From Adiantum capillus-veneris (Eukaryota > Streptophyta > Polypodiopsida > Polypodiales > Pteridaceae): DNA of 64,000 bases. Shown in pieces: positions 43,321 through 54,179 of the stretch (positions within the stretch are counted from its first letter, which is position 1; every line of letters starts with the position of its first letter). Below the pieces are notes generated by a model that searched no databases, had not been told where the DNA came from, and was given only the letters and a program-made list of their open reading frames with translations. Where the stretch lies: NCBI GenBank assembly GCA_014529385.2, contig CM043963.1:102524912-102588911 (forward strand), written 5' to 3'. The position numbers and the translations under genes were made by a program.

Positions 43321-43347
43321 GTGAGGGAAAACCCTCACCTTTAAATA
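43321..43347 (-). promoter_or_regulatory. Promoter-like module at the second Penelope-like unit junction
   Basis: TATTTAAAG (43339-43347 on the minus strand) followed by GTGAGGG-TTTT-CCCTCAC, a 7-bp-stem hairpin. Same as at 22868-22900. A MAKGKEKQQ start codon lies downstream at 43236. Confidence 0.45.
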
Positions 43348-43672
43348 GGGTTGTGTTTGTAAAGCAGTGACGAACCAACTTGTCCAAGCACACGCATCAC
43401 CTTCGCATCAATAAATAGCTCACGCATTATCCACAGTAGGTGGCCGTTCCGTGCTTGCAATGATTGAAGACATGTGAACTGCCAACGTATGCATCCCAAA
43501 AAAAGGCGGATCCGCTCTCACTTGCAACATAATTTCCACCGATGGTTATTATGCAGGTAAGTATACATAACTATTACGAACTGAAAAAAACAAGCCTTAC
43601 CAAACTTCTACAAAGCATCAAAGTGTTTTTATCACAAGTGTAGCCAATGGTTATTATAGGAAAAAAATCCCT

Positions 43673-43984
43673 TACCAGTGTGTTATTATACATGCCTTGC
43701 TTTTAGGCTAGGACAGGCTGATACCTCTAAACAATTAAAAGTCAGACTTAGGTGAGCCAAGCTAGCACATTCTAGTACTTTATAAGAAGATAAGCACTAA
43801 GATTCCACCTAGACAGACTTTTGTGTGTGTGTGTGTGTGTGCGCCCACCCATACCCAGGTATATACCTAATGAGGCAGTAGACCCATTAGGTATGGGCCT
43901 ACTTCCTTAATATATTGAAAAGTAAACCATGTCAATTTTGTCACATGGCCAATCATTTAAGCGAGTATCATTTATAATACTAGT
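43673..43984. mobile_element. 298-bp insertion with 7-bp target duplication in the Penelope-like copy
   Basis: Comparison with 23230-23240 shows an extra block 43680-43977 flanked by TACCAGT (43673-43679) and TACTAGT (43978-43984). It contains a (GT)n run near 43823-43843 and the imperfect palindrome region GGTATATACC...CATTAGGTATGGG. No clear terminal inverted repeat is seen. It could be a small non-autonomous DNA transposon or a SINE. Confidence 0.6.
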
Positions 43985-45149
43985 AATAAGTTCTTTCCAG
44001 AGAAATCCATTCTAACAAAACTTGCCTATTAGTTTGTTGATTTCTTGAAAGGTAGAAAAGTTATCTGAAGACAATTATATAATAAGAGACAGAATCTGTA
44101 AGCAGGTATTATGCGCATTTTTGAAAGGGCTGTTACTATTTCTCTTAAGAAATTGAGGAGGATTAAGCAACAAATTTATCTTGTTTCCAGAAGAAGCGTG
44201 TAGTGTATTGTCCAATAAAGGGATAGTGAAGTAGAATTTCCATATTTAAAAAGCAGGTTTTTAAAACAATAGTTTTATCATCAATCACCAACTCCTCTAG
44301 TGAGGTTGGTTCTATGGCATGAGGCATGGTGGGTAGATCTCATCCAGGTAGTCTTTGAAGGTTTGATTGTTAATACTCAGTAAATCATCTATGAATCTAA
44401 ACATGTTAATAAAGACCAAAAGTTGTTTGGTCTCCTCATAACGCTTCATTTTTTAGTACAACCATTTGTATTGAAAAAATAATAAGTATAGATTGCTTAC
44501 TAATGTTGATGAGCAGGAGAATCTGGTTAGTATCCCCATCTTTTTTCTATAACAGTTTGGCCCTAATTGAACAAAGAAATTATGCAATATCCATTTAAAA
44601 ACCACAACTAGAGTTATTTTGTCAATGCACAACAGTGGATTTTTAGCTGATGTTTTAACCCAACATGGTGTTCTAACCATTGAGATCTTTTCATAACCTT
44701 TGTGTCCTTTTGTTAGAAAAAGTGAAGTTGAGCTCATGGAGCACTCCCAGAAGGTCGCCATTACCTGAGAGAGGAATATTTTCATAACATTGTGTAATAT
44801 CAACAGTGAAGATGCAATAGATGTCCGTAGGTAGGTTGATAAAAGGGGACTCATCATCTTCAAAGCTAGGCTTTAGAAGATGCAAAATCGTTTTAATCCC
44901 TTTGTAAGAACCATAAGTGGTAAGGAGCATCCCAGGTTCATTTGCCCCGAGCTCTTTGCGCATGTCTACCATAAAGGTACGAAAATGTATGAAGGCAATT
45001 TGTGCCAATACCAACTTCTTGGCTTGTCCACCTAACCAAGAGTAGATGAGAATAAGATGAAAGGATGTAGGCTTCCCAAGGAATATAGATTCCAGATTTT
45101 TGCGAGCAATCAAACAATCATGGTTGACCATATAATGCTTGACTTGCAA
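43982..45149 (-). pseudogene. Second Penelope-like reverse transcriptase, degenerate and internally deleted
   Basis: Minus-strand pieces: motif A in IFTVDITQCYENIPLSG (44770-44830 region), a decayed motif B (MGILTRFSCSSTL, NLYLLFFQ), and motif C in FRFIDDLLSINN (44380-44400 region) followed by TFKDYLDEIYPPCLMP. Motif C matches the consensus better than the first copy, while motif B is worse. Upstream fusion by deletion joins motif A directly to a segment with SYKGIKTILHLLKPSFEDDE. Confidence 0.75.
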
Positions 45150-45420
45150 GAAGCTTTAGGGTCAAGAAATCTACAAGCACACTTGAGATACGGTATGTAA
45201 TTATTTCAGACTAATTCAGCATACCCCTGGTTCTCACATAAAGATCTGCATTAGATCTATATTTCTTAGAACCCAAAAAGTTCATGTTGAATGGGGCCTT
45301 AATCAGCTCACCCTTGTCCAAACATTGCACTCCTTTAAGTACCTTTAGCTGAGAATCCTCTATTGTAGCAGCATGTAGATTTGCCAAAAATACCCAGGTC
45401 TCTTTTGAGAAAGGTATCAA

Positions 45421-46243
45421 AAGTGTAATGGAAATGGCCTATGAACTTTGAGAATAGCGAAATCAAGAGAATTAGAGTGAACATTTTTATGAGACTACTT
45501 GGAGATCATAGAGGGTGAACTTAATTAGCGGTAGCAACATAACCATTATACTTAATTAACTTGGCATGAATAATAATTTTGCAAGAGAGAGTATTAGAGA
45601 ATATGACAATAGTTGAGGATCAGATTTACTCAGAGCTGGCCCCTCCTCCAAAAGGCTTTTGTATTATAGATTCTCCCATCAAGAGAGACTTGGTACAATA
45701 CAATCTTTGTGTTCCTTGTGACCTTGGTGATGCTATGAAGATGGAAAGCTTCACACGTCACGAGCATAACATAAACTTTGTAACAGCATTAACCATCCCC
45801 AGCCTCAGACCCAAGGCCTCAAACACCTTCGAAGGTGGAGAGAGCTAGCGGTGTAAGGAATTGGTTTACTTACTAATTAGCGGAACCTTGATGGTCAAAA
45901 CGGCTTCAAAATTGGCCGTTTTGGATATTAAAGAAGGGGAATTCCATTTAAAGCATATCTTGGTGCATATCCCACTAAATACAATAGAGGATGTCATTTT
46001 CACTTTATTCCTCTTTGTTTATCCAAGGTTGTTATTCCTCATTCAAGTCACTTCCCCCCTTTTTTCTTCCCCCCCTTTCTCTCCCCCCTTTCCCTCTTCT
46101 CTCTCTCATAGTATTTTGTTAGACTCTTATCACATGACCTCATTAGCTTGATTGCCTTTCTTCATTGCACTTGTCAAAAGCTTCACCATTTTCTATATCT
46201 TATTCCATCAAACCTTTTGCACTGAGATTTTTACAGGCTCAAA
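45421..46243 (+). other. No clear gene; one short unknown ORF
   Basis: A plus-strand ORF at 45579-45848 (contains FCIIDSPIKRDLVQYNLCVP) matches nothing I know. A pyrimidine-rich stretch lies at 46045-46112. Confidence 0.3.
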
Positions 46244-48655
46244 ATGAGTGAGACACATCTTCCATCTAATCACAAGTTCCACCTACACATTAAGCTCAAC
46301 CAGGAGTATGCGACAACAAGGAGCATCTATCAAAGACTTCTTTTGGATGGCATGAAGCTCAAAGCCTGTGCAACAAGGGAAAGAAACATATTTATCTATG
46401 GACACATGGGAGGCTGTATCTTGTGGATCTGAGTACTAAAAGGTATCCATCTTTTCACACTCCCCATGATTTGATCAGATTTGTTGGAGATGGTGTTGAT
46501 GGTCTACTTGGATATTGCTCTAGTACATCTGGGATACATATAAACTATGCACAATATATTCATATTATGCAGAATACCTTGTCTTTGAAAGAAAGTGAGA
46601 TCAGTGATGAACATAAAAAAAAAGTAGCTTCATTGACAGAAGAGAACAAACAATTACATACCCTTAAAGAGACTCCTGTAGGTTTAAGAGCGCGAGTCAA
46701 AAAAATAAGAGACGTGGTTGACCTAACAGAAAGATCCGGTAAAGAAAAAAAGGTTGAAAATTGCTAGAGACTTGTTTTTAAACCCTTAGGGTTTGACATG
46801 TCCAATGCTCAGGAAAGGGTGAGTTTTTTGAATGAGATAATGAATAGGTCGGATTTTTTGAGAATTGTTAAGCTTTCTGAAAATCAAACTCAAACTCAAA
46901 AGATTTTTCAAGTCCGTTTAAAAGATATGGACTTGTTGGTCCAACCTTCTCAAATGCAGGAAGTTTGTGACACCGTGGGGTAAGTAGAAGGGGATATAGA
47001 GCCATCTCCAAAACTTGGTTCCAAGTCCTTAAATATTATAAGGTTAGAGCTTTTGGGTCACCTAGAGCGCATAATGTTGGCAAATAGAGAGTTCACTTAA
47101 ATAATGAGATACCTAACATTTTTGGAGAATATTATCACATTGAGGGAACAATGCCATATGAGAAACATAAAAAGAAATCTTTTTTTGAGTACGATGTATT
47201 TAATAATATATGGATGGATGTCAAAGAAGTCCAATCTGCTATGGTCAAATATTACAAAATAAAGGAAGATGAGTGTGAAGGAAAGCTTAAATTTGTACTA
47301 AAACTTGATGAGGCACAAATCCCAAAAAGCCAAAAGATGGAAAGAGTCTCTATTTCTTTAATGGATAGAGCTTTGGACTACAACATGGGTAGGGTGACAT
47401 CTCCATATTACAAAACTCAATCTGAAATGGAACTATGGTGGATAGGTTCGGCTCAAGTTCCTGTAGAGAGTCATGAGACACTAAAATGGCTCTTTTCACA
47501 AACTCACATCCCCTCTGTGGTAGAAAGCCAGAATGCAGGTGAACATCTACAGATAGATGGCATGGGTGTTTACATAGTGGAATGGCACATGAGTGCCAAT
47601 CTCAAAGCATTGAAGAGAATGTTTGGTATATGCGGTGGTCTGAACACAAACTACCCTTGTCTGTATTGCATGGAAAGCATGGGAACAAGTGGATGGCTTT
47701 CAGAATGTGAGATTGGAAGACCACCATCTAGGAATCGTGTGAATGTTTTTGACTATCCCTCCTCTCAGATGATTTGGGATGCCATTATTGTAATCAACTT
47801 AAAAAATGTACTTATATGTACATTACATGCAGAGATTAGAATTTTAAATAAGTTTCTTTGACTGCATTTGGATTATGCGTACACTATCAAACCCACCAAA
47901 CTTGCAAATGAGTGTATCATAAAATGTGAAGCTTTACTCTCTCAGATGGGTTTCCATGGTGGTCAAGTGCATCTCAGAAAATATCCAAAGCTTTCTCATG
48001 GGACATGTGATGTCTTGTGAGATGTTTCAATGGGAGGATCAAAAGCTAGAAGATTTTTGAGCAACTATGACAACAAACAAGTAAGTGCCATGTGGAACTG
48101 ATGGAAAGATATCTACGTCATTGCTACAAATGTTGAAAGCAGACCATATATGAAAAACAAGTGAATGGAAGTATGGAAGAAGCTAGATGATTCCTTGAAG
48201 GTGCTAAGACAACAAGTAAACACTAAAACTTATGTAGATGACTTCAAAAAGATAATCAAGCTTTTAATAAATAGTATCACAGACGCATGGTTAGTGACAG
48301 ATATCACCTATTATTTGGTGAGTGCTAAATAAATATTTGATATCCCAAAAAGTTAAATATTTATTTGAACACTGCTAACATTTTTTTCGTCATACAACAT
48401 ATTCTCTACCTGCATGGACCATATTTTGCAAGACAAGGACCTTTGGCTACTTGGAACACACAGGGAATGGAGAAGTCTCACTATCAAGCAAGGACTTCAT
48501 TTTTCAGATGTACAAGAAAGGGAGGGGAAGCTAGTAGAAGCAATGAATTTAAAGAGTTATTCAACTGGTTTTACCGGAGGCAATTACAAAGGATTAGAGC
48601 AGACAATCATAGAAACACAACCATAGAGACACAAGATGGAGACGGAGACTTATGA
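46244..48655 (+). pseudogene. Putative DDE-type transposase remnant with coiled coil
   Basis: Plus-strand pieces in several frames: 46244-46432 (starts MSETHLPSNHKF), 46423-46767 (YPSFHTPHDLIRFVGDGVDG, then a Glu/Lys/Leu helix), 46798-46983, 47151-47861 and 48365-48655. The 236-residue piece has FVLKLDEAQIPKSQKMERVS, LQIDGMGVYIVEWHMSANLK, NYPCLYCME and ICTLHAEIRILNKF. An Asp, then WH..NLK, then a C-x2-C after YPC, then LH..IR is a layout I associate with RNase H-fold transposase-like proteins of large DNA transposons, but I cannot name the family. At least two frameshifts and several stops. It could also be a dead host gene. Confidence 0.4.
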
Positions 48656-48773
48656 TCCACAATAACTTATGTTGAGTAGATGTCATGGCTACTACAAATA
48701 TGTTTGTACCTCAATCACTATTGATCAAAAGTTACAAAATATGTTTCACCAATAAATTTGTTGATTTCTCTTA

Positions 48774-50423
48774 TCAATTTTTGATTCTTTTATCATCATC
48801 ACTAGGCATGTCACCCCTATATCTGAGAAATTTTGATTCTTTTATCATCACTAGGCATGTCAACCCTATATCCGAGAAATTTTCTTCTTTTGTAACCCCC
48901 AATGGGTTTGAAATTTGTCTCCTTAGCTGCAGCTGCATAACTAGAGTAGCAAAGGAAGTATCCCACTCTTGAGGCATTGAAGCCTGCAACATACCCAAGT
49001 ATTCTAAGTGCGGTGGATCTCTCCAGAAGCAAAACTCTGGTAACATTGAATGGAAGAGGAGTGGACCCCATGATATTTCACAACACCTTAAGAGTAAAAA
49101 TTTCCAAGTCAGGGTCTTCTGAATATCTTGTGTGGAAGGTACAGAAAGTAGGCTTGTCCAATGTTGGCAAATAGTGCATAAGTGATGCATCCTTTCTGCT
49201 CCCCTCAACTCCTTTCCATCTGGAGCCACCCACTCTCCCAAGATAATTGTCCTCATCAAGAAGTTCTATGTGCAAAAAAAAAAGTTATTTTTCATGTGCC
49301 AACAAGTCAAAATTTTGTTAAAAAGTGACCTAACTTGAGTGGGATATACCTTTTGCATTTCATCCTCCTTGAGTACTCTTACTTGTAGAAGATTACATGA
49401 GCCATCTCTTTCACCTATGTCAACATCCCCATCCCTCTCCCTTAACTCAAAGTCCTTGCCAAAATTCTTTACACCAAGCTCAACGAGTCTGTCCTCAAAA
49501 TCCTCATCTATGAGGGTTGGTTTTTCTTCCTCTACTCGTTGCAAGCACAAAGCTAGTGCATCAAGAGCAGGAAGGAGATCCTGGTCATAGGTTTGGAAAT
49601 CAAGGGCCAAAAACTCCTCCTTTGACTCTCCTTCTATGTCAATAAAGTCTTTTGCCACCTCTGAAGCTTCTGATATAGCTGCAAGATAGTAGTCATCTCT
49701 AATGTTAAGTAGGGTCTGTATATAATGGATAGGGATAAAATCTTTATCATTGATGTGGTAGAAAGGAAGGTTTGGTATAGTGAGAGAGGTCTCAAAAACT
49801 TCAACCTCCTCTATGGGCTCATCAATTACAGTGCTAGCCCTGAACTGAGCAACATCAAGATTGACACCTTCCTCTTACTCAGCTTTTAAATCAATTTTCT
49901 CTTCTAATATTTCAGTTGTCTCAAGTTCTAAGACTATGGTAACATTGCCAATTGCTTGCTCTTTGTCTGTATCTTCATCTTCTGCTTGCCCTTCAAATTT
50001 GAGCCACAAGAAAAGGATGAAAGAAAATGCCTTTGGGACAAGATTACAAGGCTTGATATGGATAGGACAATACAAAGGAGTCAAAGAAGGGGAAGAAGAC
50101 TTTTTCTAGAGACTTCCCAGTTTCCTTGTGACCTTACCCTTGTCAAGTGAGTTATTTGTGAAATTTGTGGCATGCAAATATTATTTTCCCTCTTGTACAT
50201 ACGTCTTGCCTTGGTTTCTTCCTTCCAACTCTAGCAAATCCTTTGATAAATAGTCCTTAAGTCTCTCTACCACATCTATAAGGTCAAACTGAGGATTAAA
50301 TATATCAACTACTTCATTGTATACACCAATGTCACCCCCATTTTCAACAATTGCACTAAGAAGGAAATCACTGGGACTTTCATCAACTAACTCCACTCTG
50401 CCAATCTGTTTTTTAGAAGACAT
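48774..50423 (-). pseudogene. Unrecognised multi-exon gene or remnant, acidic product
   Basis: Begins MSSKKQIGRVELVDESPSDF at 50423. A donor-like GTATGT follows GRNQGKT. Further acidic pieces lie at 49875-50084 and 49350-49870 (EEFLALDFQTYDQDLLPALD, LVELGVKNFGKDFELRERDG). A textbook intron spans 49266-49349: exon end ATGCAAAAG, GTATAT...; a T-rich tract, GCACATAG. The last exon region holds DLEIFTLKVL, FNVTRVLLLERSTALRIL. The best frame does not join perfectly across the intron, and one stop separates LKVL from the next part. Function unknown. It is convergent with the transposase-like remnant. Confidence 0.4.
48786..48882. repeat. Imperfect tandem duplication, about 48 bp
   Basis: TCTTTTATCATCATCACTAG... 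and TCTTTTATCATCACTAGGCA..., two adjacent copies each including TATATC(T/C)GAGAAATTTT. They lie at the 3' end of the minus-strand gene. Confidence 0.85.
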
Positions 50424-50809
50424 TTCTGAGGGTATAAGGGGTATGAGTGAAAATGGATATAAGTTTATAAGATTAGAGGCTTGAAGGGAAGAGGAAGGTG
50501 AGAATTATAAGAATGTATGAGAGGAATGTGTGGAAATGTATGGAAAGAATAAGCCACATGGCGCTCCAAGTGATTGAACCCAAAAGAGATTGAGGACGCT
50601 CGGAAAGAGGAATGTAGAAGGTGAAGAGGAGAGGAATGTAGAAGATGAGGAGGACTGAAGGTGAGGGCGGTTTAAAAAACACCGAATGACATGATAAGTG
50701 AGCTAGAAACATTAAGGAGGGCCTCTATTTGCTCTGTTTGGTTGAAAATGGTTTGAAGAAGACCTTACAAGGTCTCTAGGCCATACCGAATGGCGCGATA
50801 AGGGTGTTA

Positions 50810-51120
50810 GACAATTCATGAAAGCCTCAAATTGCTCTGTTTGGTTGTAGAGAAGCGATGAAAGTTGGAAAAATTTTCCAAAAATCTCATGAAAGATTTT
50901 GAGAGTAGGTCTCTTCCCTTTATATAGGCTCGATCGTAGAATATCACCGTTGGGCTACGTGGACCAACCACAAGTCGACATGTGGCACCTAACGATCATA
51001 TTTGGGTCACCTCTATATAAAGGGAGGCACCAACCATTTAAAAATTTTTCCAAGGTTCACTCATTTTTTCCCACATCCTTCTAGTCACTTTTAGCACCAA
51101 GCAGAGCGATTTTTGACATA
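50810..51120. promoter_or_regulatory. Divergent promoter with inverted-repeat symmetry and two TATA boxes
   Basis: TATA boxes face away from each other: CTATATAAAGGGA on the minus strand (about 50914-50925), toward the gene at 50423, and CTATATAAAGGGA on the plus strand (about 51011-51023), toward the Ulp1-like gene. The flanks are imperfect reverse complements over roughly 130 bases per arm: GCTCTGTTTGGTTG/GCTCTGCTTGGTGC, TTGGAAAAATTTT on both arms, CTTCCCTTTATATAG/CCTCCCTTTATATAG. Confidence 0.6.
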
Positions 51121-51189
51121 GCCGTTTGCTTGCTTATTGCTTATTCGGGCCGTTTGGTTATCCAAAAGCCACCCAACTATCTCAGAAGT

Positions 51190-51420
51190 CGCTCAACCGT
51201 ACGGAGCGTCCTGGCTTCCTTCTAATTCCACCAAGCCTTTCCCTTGTGCTGTTTGGTAGCATCTCAAACCCACAAGCAACCCACAAGGCATCAGTAACCG
51301 CTCGACCATACGAAGCGACCTGGCCGCCTTCGGATTTCTTCAAGCCTTGCCCTCACACTGTTTGGTAGCATCTTTAACTCATCTTGAAGTTTCCAAGAAA
51401 CCCACAAGGCACCAATACCC
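51190..51420 (+). repeat. Two degenerate tandem repeats, about 108 bp, in the 5' leader of the Ulp1-like gene
   Basis: Each has CGCTC(A/G)ACC(G/A)TACG(G/A)AGCG, CAAGCC(T)TTCCC, CTGTTTGGTAGCATCT and CCCACAAGGCA. A similar repeat carrying GCTCTGTTTGGTTG occurs on the other side of the promoter (50720-50850), so both flanks contain sub-terminal-like repeats. Confidence 0.7.
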
Positions 51421-51527
51421 CTTCTTTAAAGCTCTCCTATTGCACCATTTGGTGGTACTTGTATTCTTTAGAGGTATCTTCAAGCAGTTCAAGGGACATT
51501 AGTCTTGCAGTCTTGCATCACCTTATT

Positions 51528-53744
51528 TTGATGGCTAGAACAAAATAGACTACTAGTGTTTCTACCCTAGTAAGAAGCAAGCAGTACCAGAGAGAGAAAA
51601 AGAGCCAGAGACACAGGAAGATCCAGAGAAGAAGCCTAAGAAGAAACCTCAAGGTCCTCCAAAAGGGAAACATCTTGAAAAACCTCAAAGTGCTCCCAAA
51701 GGAAAACAACTTCCCAGGAAACAACCTAGATCCAATCCAAGGAAGAAGTTGAACTATCAAGTGAAATCCCTTAAAGAGATTAGAAATGCACAAAAAGGCG
51801 CCTGTTTGCTAATCATGCAAGGTTGCCTTTCATGAGACTTGTAAAGGAGATCTCAGACAGGTTGACTACAAGGATGAGAACTAATGTTTTCATTATGGTG
51901 AGATGGAAATCTCAAGCCCTTATGTGAATTCAAGAGGTTGCTCAGGACTTCTTAATTGATTTCATGAATGGTGCTTACATTGGAGCAACATTTTCTCACA
52001 GGGTCACTGTAATGAGCAGGGATTATGTGCTTGTTTCTAGGCTTAGGTACAAGTTTGTAAGTTGCTTGAGCCATTCCCTAGTGATGACTTGGGGGCTATC
52101 ACATTCTCAACATTCCTCCTCCTAGGGAGAAAAAGTGTACTGTTGTTATTGAAGATGTGACACACATGTATTCCACAAGGAAGACCGAGGAGGGTAAAGC
52201 TGGAAAGGAGAAGATCACTGAGCAAGAAAAGTTTTCAAAGGATACAATCCTTACAAAAGAGCAAGCAAAAAAATTGATGGTGGCCAACACCACCCGTTAT
52301 GAGAAGAAGGTTACATGCACAATTGTGGAAAATGTCTCCATATATGATGATGATGAGGTCTAACTTGACATATTCCCTGAGGACACATCCATGCTTATGG
52401 ACTACAACCTTGAGATATCAGATACAATGCTTTTTGCTTGCCTTAGGTGTATCATGAGGGATTTCCTTGCATCAGTGGTCATGCAAGTATTTGTACTTGA
52501 TCCATTGGTGACACATTGCTTGTTTAGTAAACAAGGAAAAATAAAGAGCTTCTTAAGGGATTTAGAGATGTTGACATGCAATTTTATATTTTATCCATAT
52601 CACGAAGTGTAAGTCACTATTCCTTGCTGCTTTATTGAATTATATGTACAATATCTCTTGCAAGGCTTATGAATCTTTTACTCATAGCAGGGACCATTGG
52701 AGTCTTGTGATATTCAATGTTGTGGACAAAGAAATTATATTTATGAATTCACTACCAGGCCTGCATGGGAAATGAAAACTGTAAGCATAGTCTTTTTTGA
52801 GTGACCGTATTCTTTCATGTGTTTAAGCCATTTGTTGAATTTATTCTGTATGCTTGCAATGCTGCCAAGCTTATCCACACTCACTTGACTACAAGTTATG
52901 GTGATGACAAGCTCCAACCAGATGCAACAACTTGTGGATGGAGAGTCATTGCTAATGCATGGAGGTTTCTAGAGACAAAGTTTAGGATGACCTTACTCAC
53001 CGTAAGTGTGCATAGATATCTATAATTGACTATTATGCTTATGTGTTTGCTCATGCTCATACATTTATTTGATGTGGTTGCAGTTACATGAATATCCAGA
53101 GTCTTGGGTTAGGTGGGTGAGGGAGAAGTCTGATTCCTTGATTTTGGAGAAAGTAATATTTCAAAATGAACCTGACTTACCTCTACCACCCAAAAAGCGC
53201 AAGGGACCTATAAGTTGAAGACTCTTGCCAAGAAAAAGAAACCTACAAAGGAAGAAGAGAGAGACAAGATTTCTACATCGGATGGAGAGCAGGAGGAGGT
53301 CATGAGCCATGCCAAGGATGAAGAGCAAGAGAAGAGCCCTACCAAGGAGGAGGAGGTAATGAGCCCTGCCGAGGATGAAGAGTAAGAGAAGAACCCTACC
53401 AAGGAGGAGGAGGTCATGAGCCCTACCAAGGAGGAGGTTCCTGAGAAGAGCCCCACAAAGAAGAAGAGCCCTACAAAGAGGGTGTCAAAGGGTCCCCTTT
53501 CCATTCACCACTTAGATTTAGATTTCAGAAGCTTCGCTTGGTCCAAAAAAAAAAGGCAGGCGTTAAGATGCACTCCCCTTTCCAATTTCCATTTATTTCT
53601 CCAAAGAAAGCAGAAAAACATGCTAAGCCAAAATCATCACAAACACAAGTCCCAATTGCTTCAGAGAAGCCAAAAACTAAGAAACAAAGAGCTTCTCAAG
53701 ATCCCAAATCCACTACAAAGCGAAAAATGCCTTTTTTTGCCTGA
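51528..53744 (+). pseudogene. Ulp1/C48 cysteine-protease-like gene with introns, disrupted
   Basis: Starts near ATGGCTAGAACA (51531) but a stop follows at once, so the 5' part is doubtful. From 52157 there is a clear frame (MTHMYSTRKTEEGK...), broken by one TAA at 52361. Exons join well: intron 52609-52690 (GTAAGT...GCAG) and intron 53002-53083 (GTAAGT...TTGCAG), both 82 bases. Across the first, the frame gives YHE-DHWSLVIF, the catalytic His-Trp of Ulp1/SENP proteases; FMNSL stands where Asp is expected; LQPDATTCGWRV carries the oxyanion Gln and the catalytic Cys. The C-terminus has KKRKGP and repeated (E)EEVMSP.K(D/E)E blocks, then a Lys-rich tail. Such proteases are often carried by plant DNA transposons. 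Confidence 0.6.
53270..53450 (+). repeat. Short coding repeats in the tail of the Ulp1-like gene
   Basis: Three to four copies of a GAGGAGGAGGT(C/A)ATGAGCC unit followed by CTACC/CTGCC and AAGGATGAAGAG. They encode an alternating acidic, Pro-Ser-Lys tail. Confidence 0.7.
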
Positions 53745-54179
53745 GTCACTGTTGTATACATTTTTGATCATTTTGTCCGTATGAAAGTCCCTACTTGGGA
53801 AGAATCTTTTGTATACAGTTACTCATACAGACCACCTGGTTGTACATCTTGGCGATTCGTACTTTCAACTCAATACAACAAAAAGAACTTGTCTACATTT
53901 CTCAAATTAAAGCTTGTTGATTTGTACTCTCAATTCACGACATCCAAAAACTTGATAATACTTTTCAAGATAAAGCTTACATCAATAGTGGTGTAAAATC
54001 AGTCAAGCTTAAGGCTCTAGGGCCTTCTTGCTAATGGCTCAAAAGTCACTCTTTTTGGGGGAAGGCATGTAAGGCAACCTATTTTGTAGGCTCCAACCTT
54101 GAGCTCCAACAATACCATCTACTTTGTATCGAAAGACAAGAGAGGTTTCATCTAAAAATTCTAGAGATTCTCTCACATC

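Larger units (their letters stand above)
42687..45420 (-). mobile_element. Penelope-like retroelement, start of one unit and 3' part of the preceding one
   Basis: Matches 22227-25886 in the same orientation. From about 43350 downward is the promoter-like start of the unit that continues past element B; above it is the RT 3' half of the preceding unit. It lacks the piece equal to about 24094-25277 of the first copy, which removes the DKAANN block, and has an extra insertion at 43680-43977. Confidence 0.68.

Noticed and set aside
47151-47861. CACTA (TNP2-type) transposase
   Set aside because: The typical TNP2 words for plant CACTA elements are missing. Kept only as a generic transposase-like remnant.
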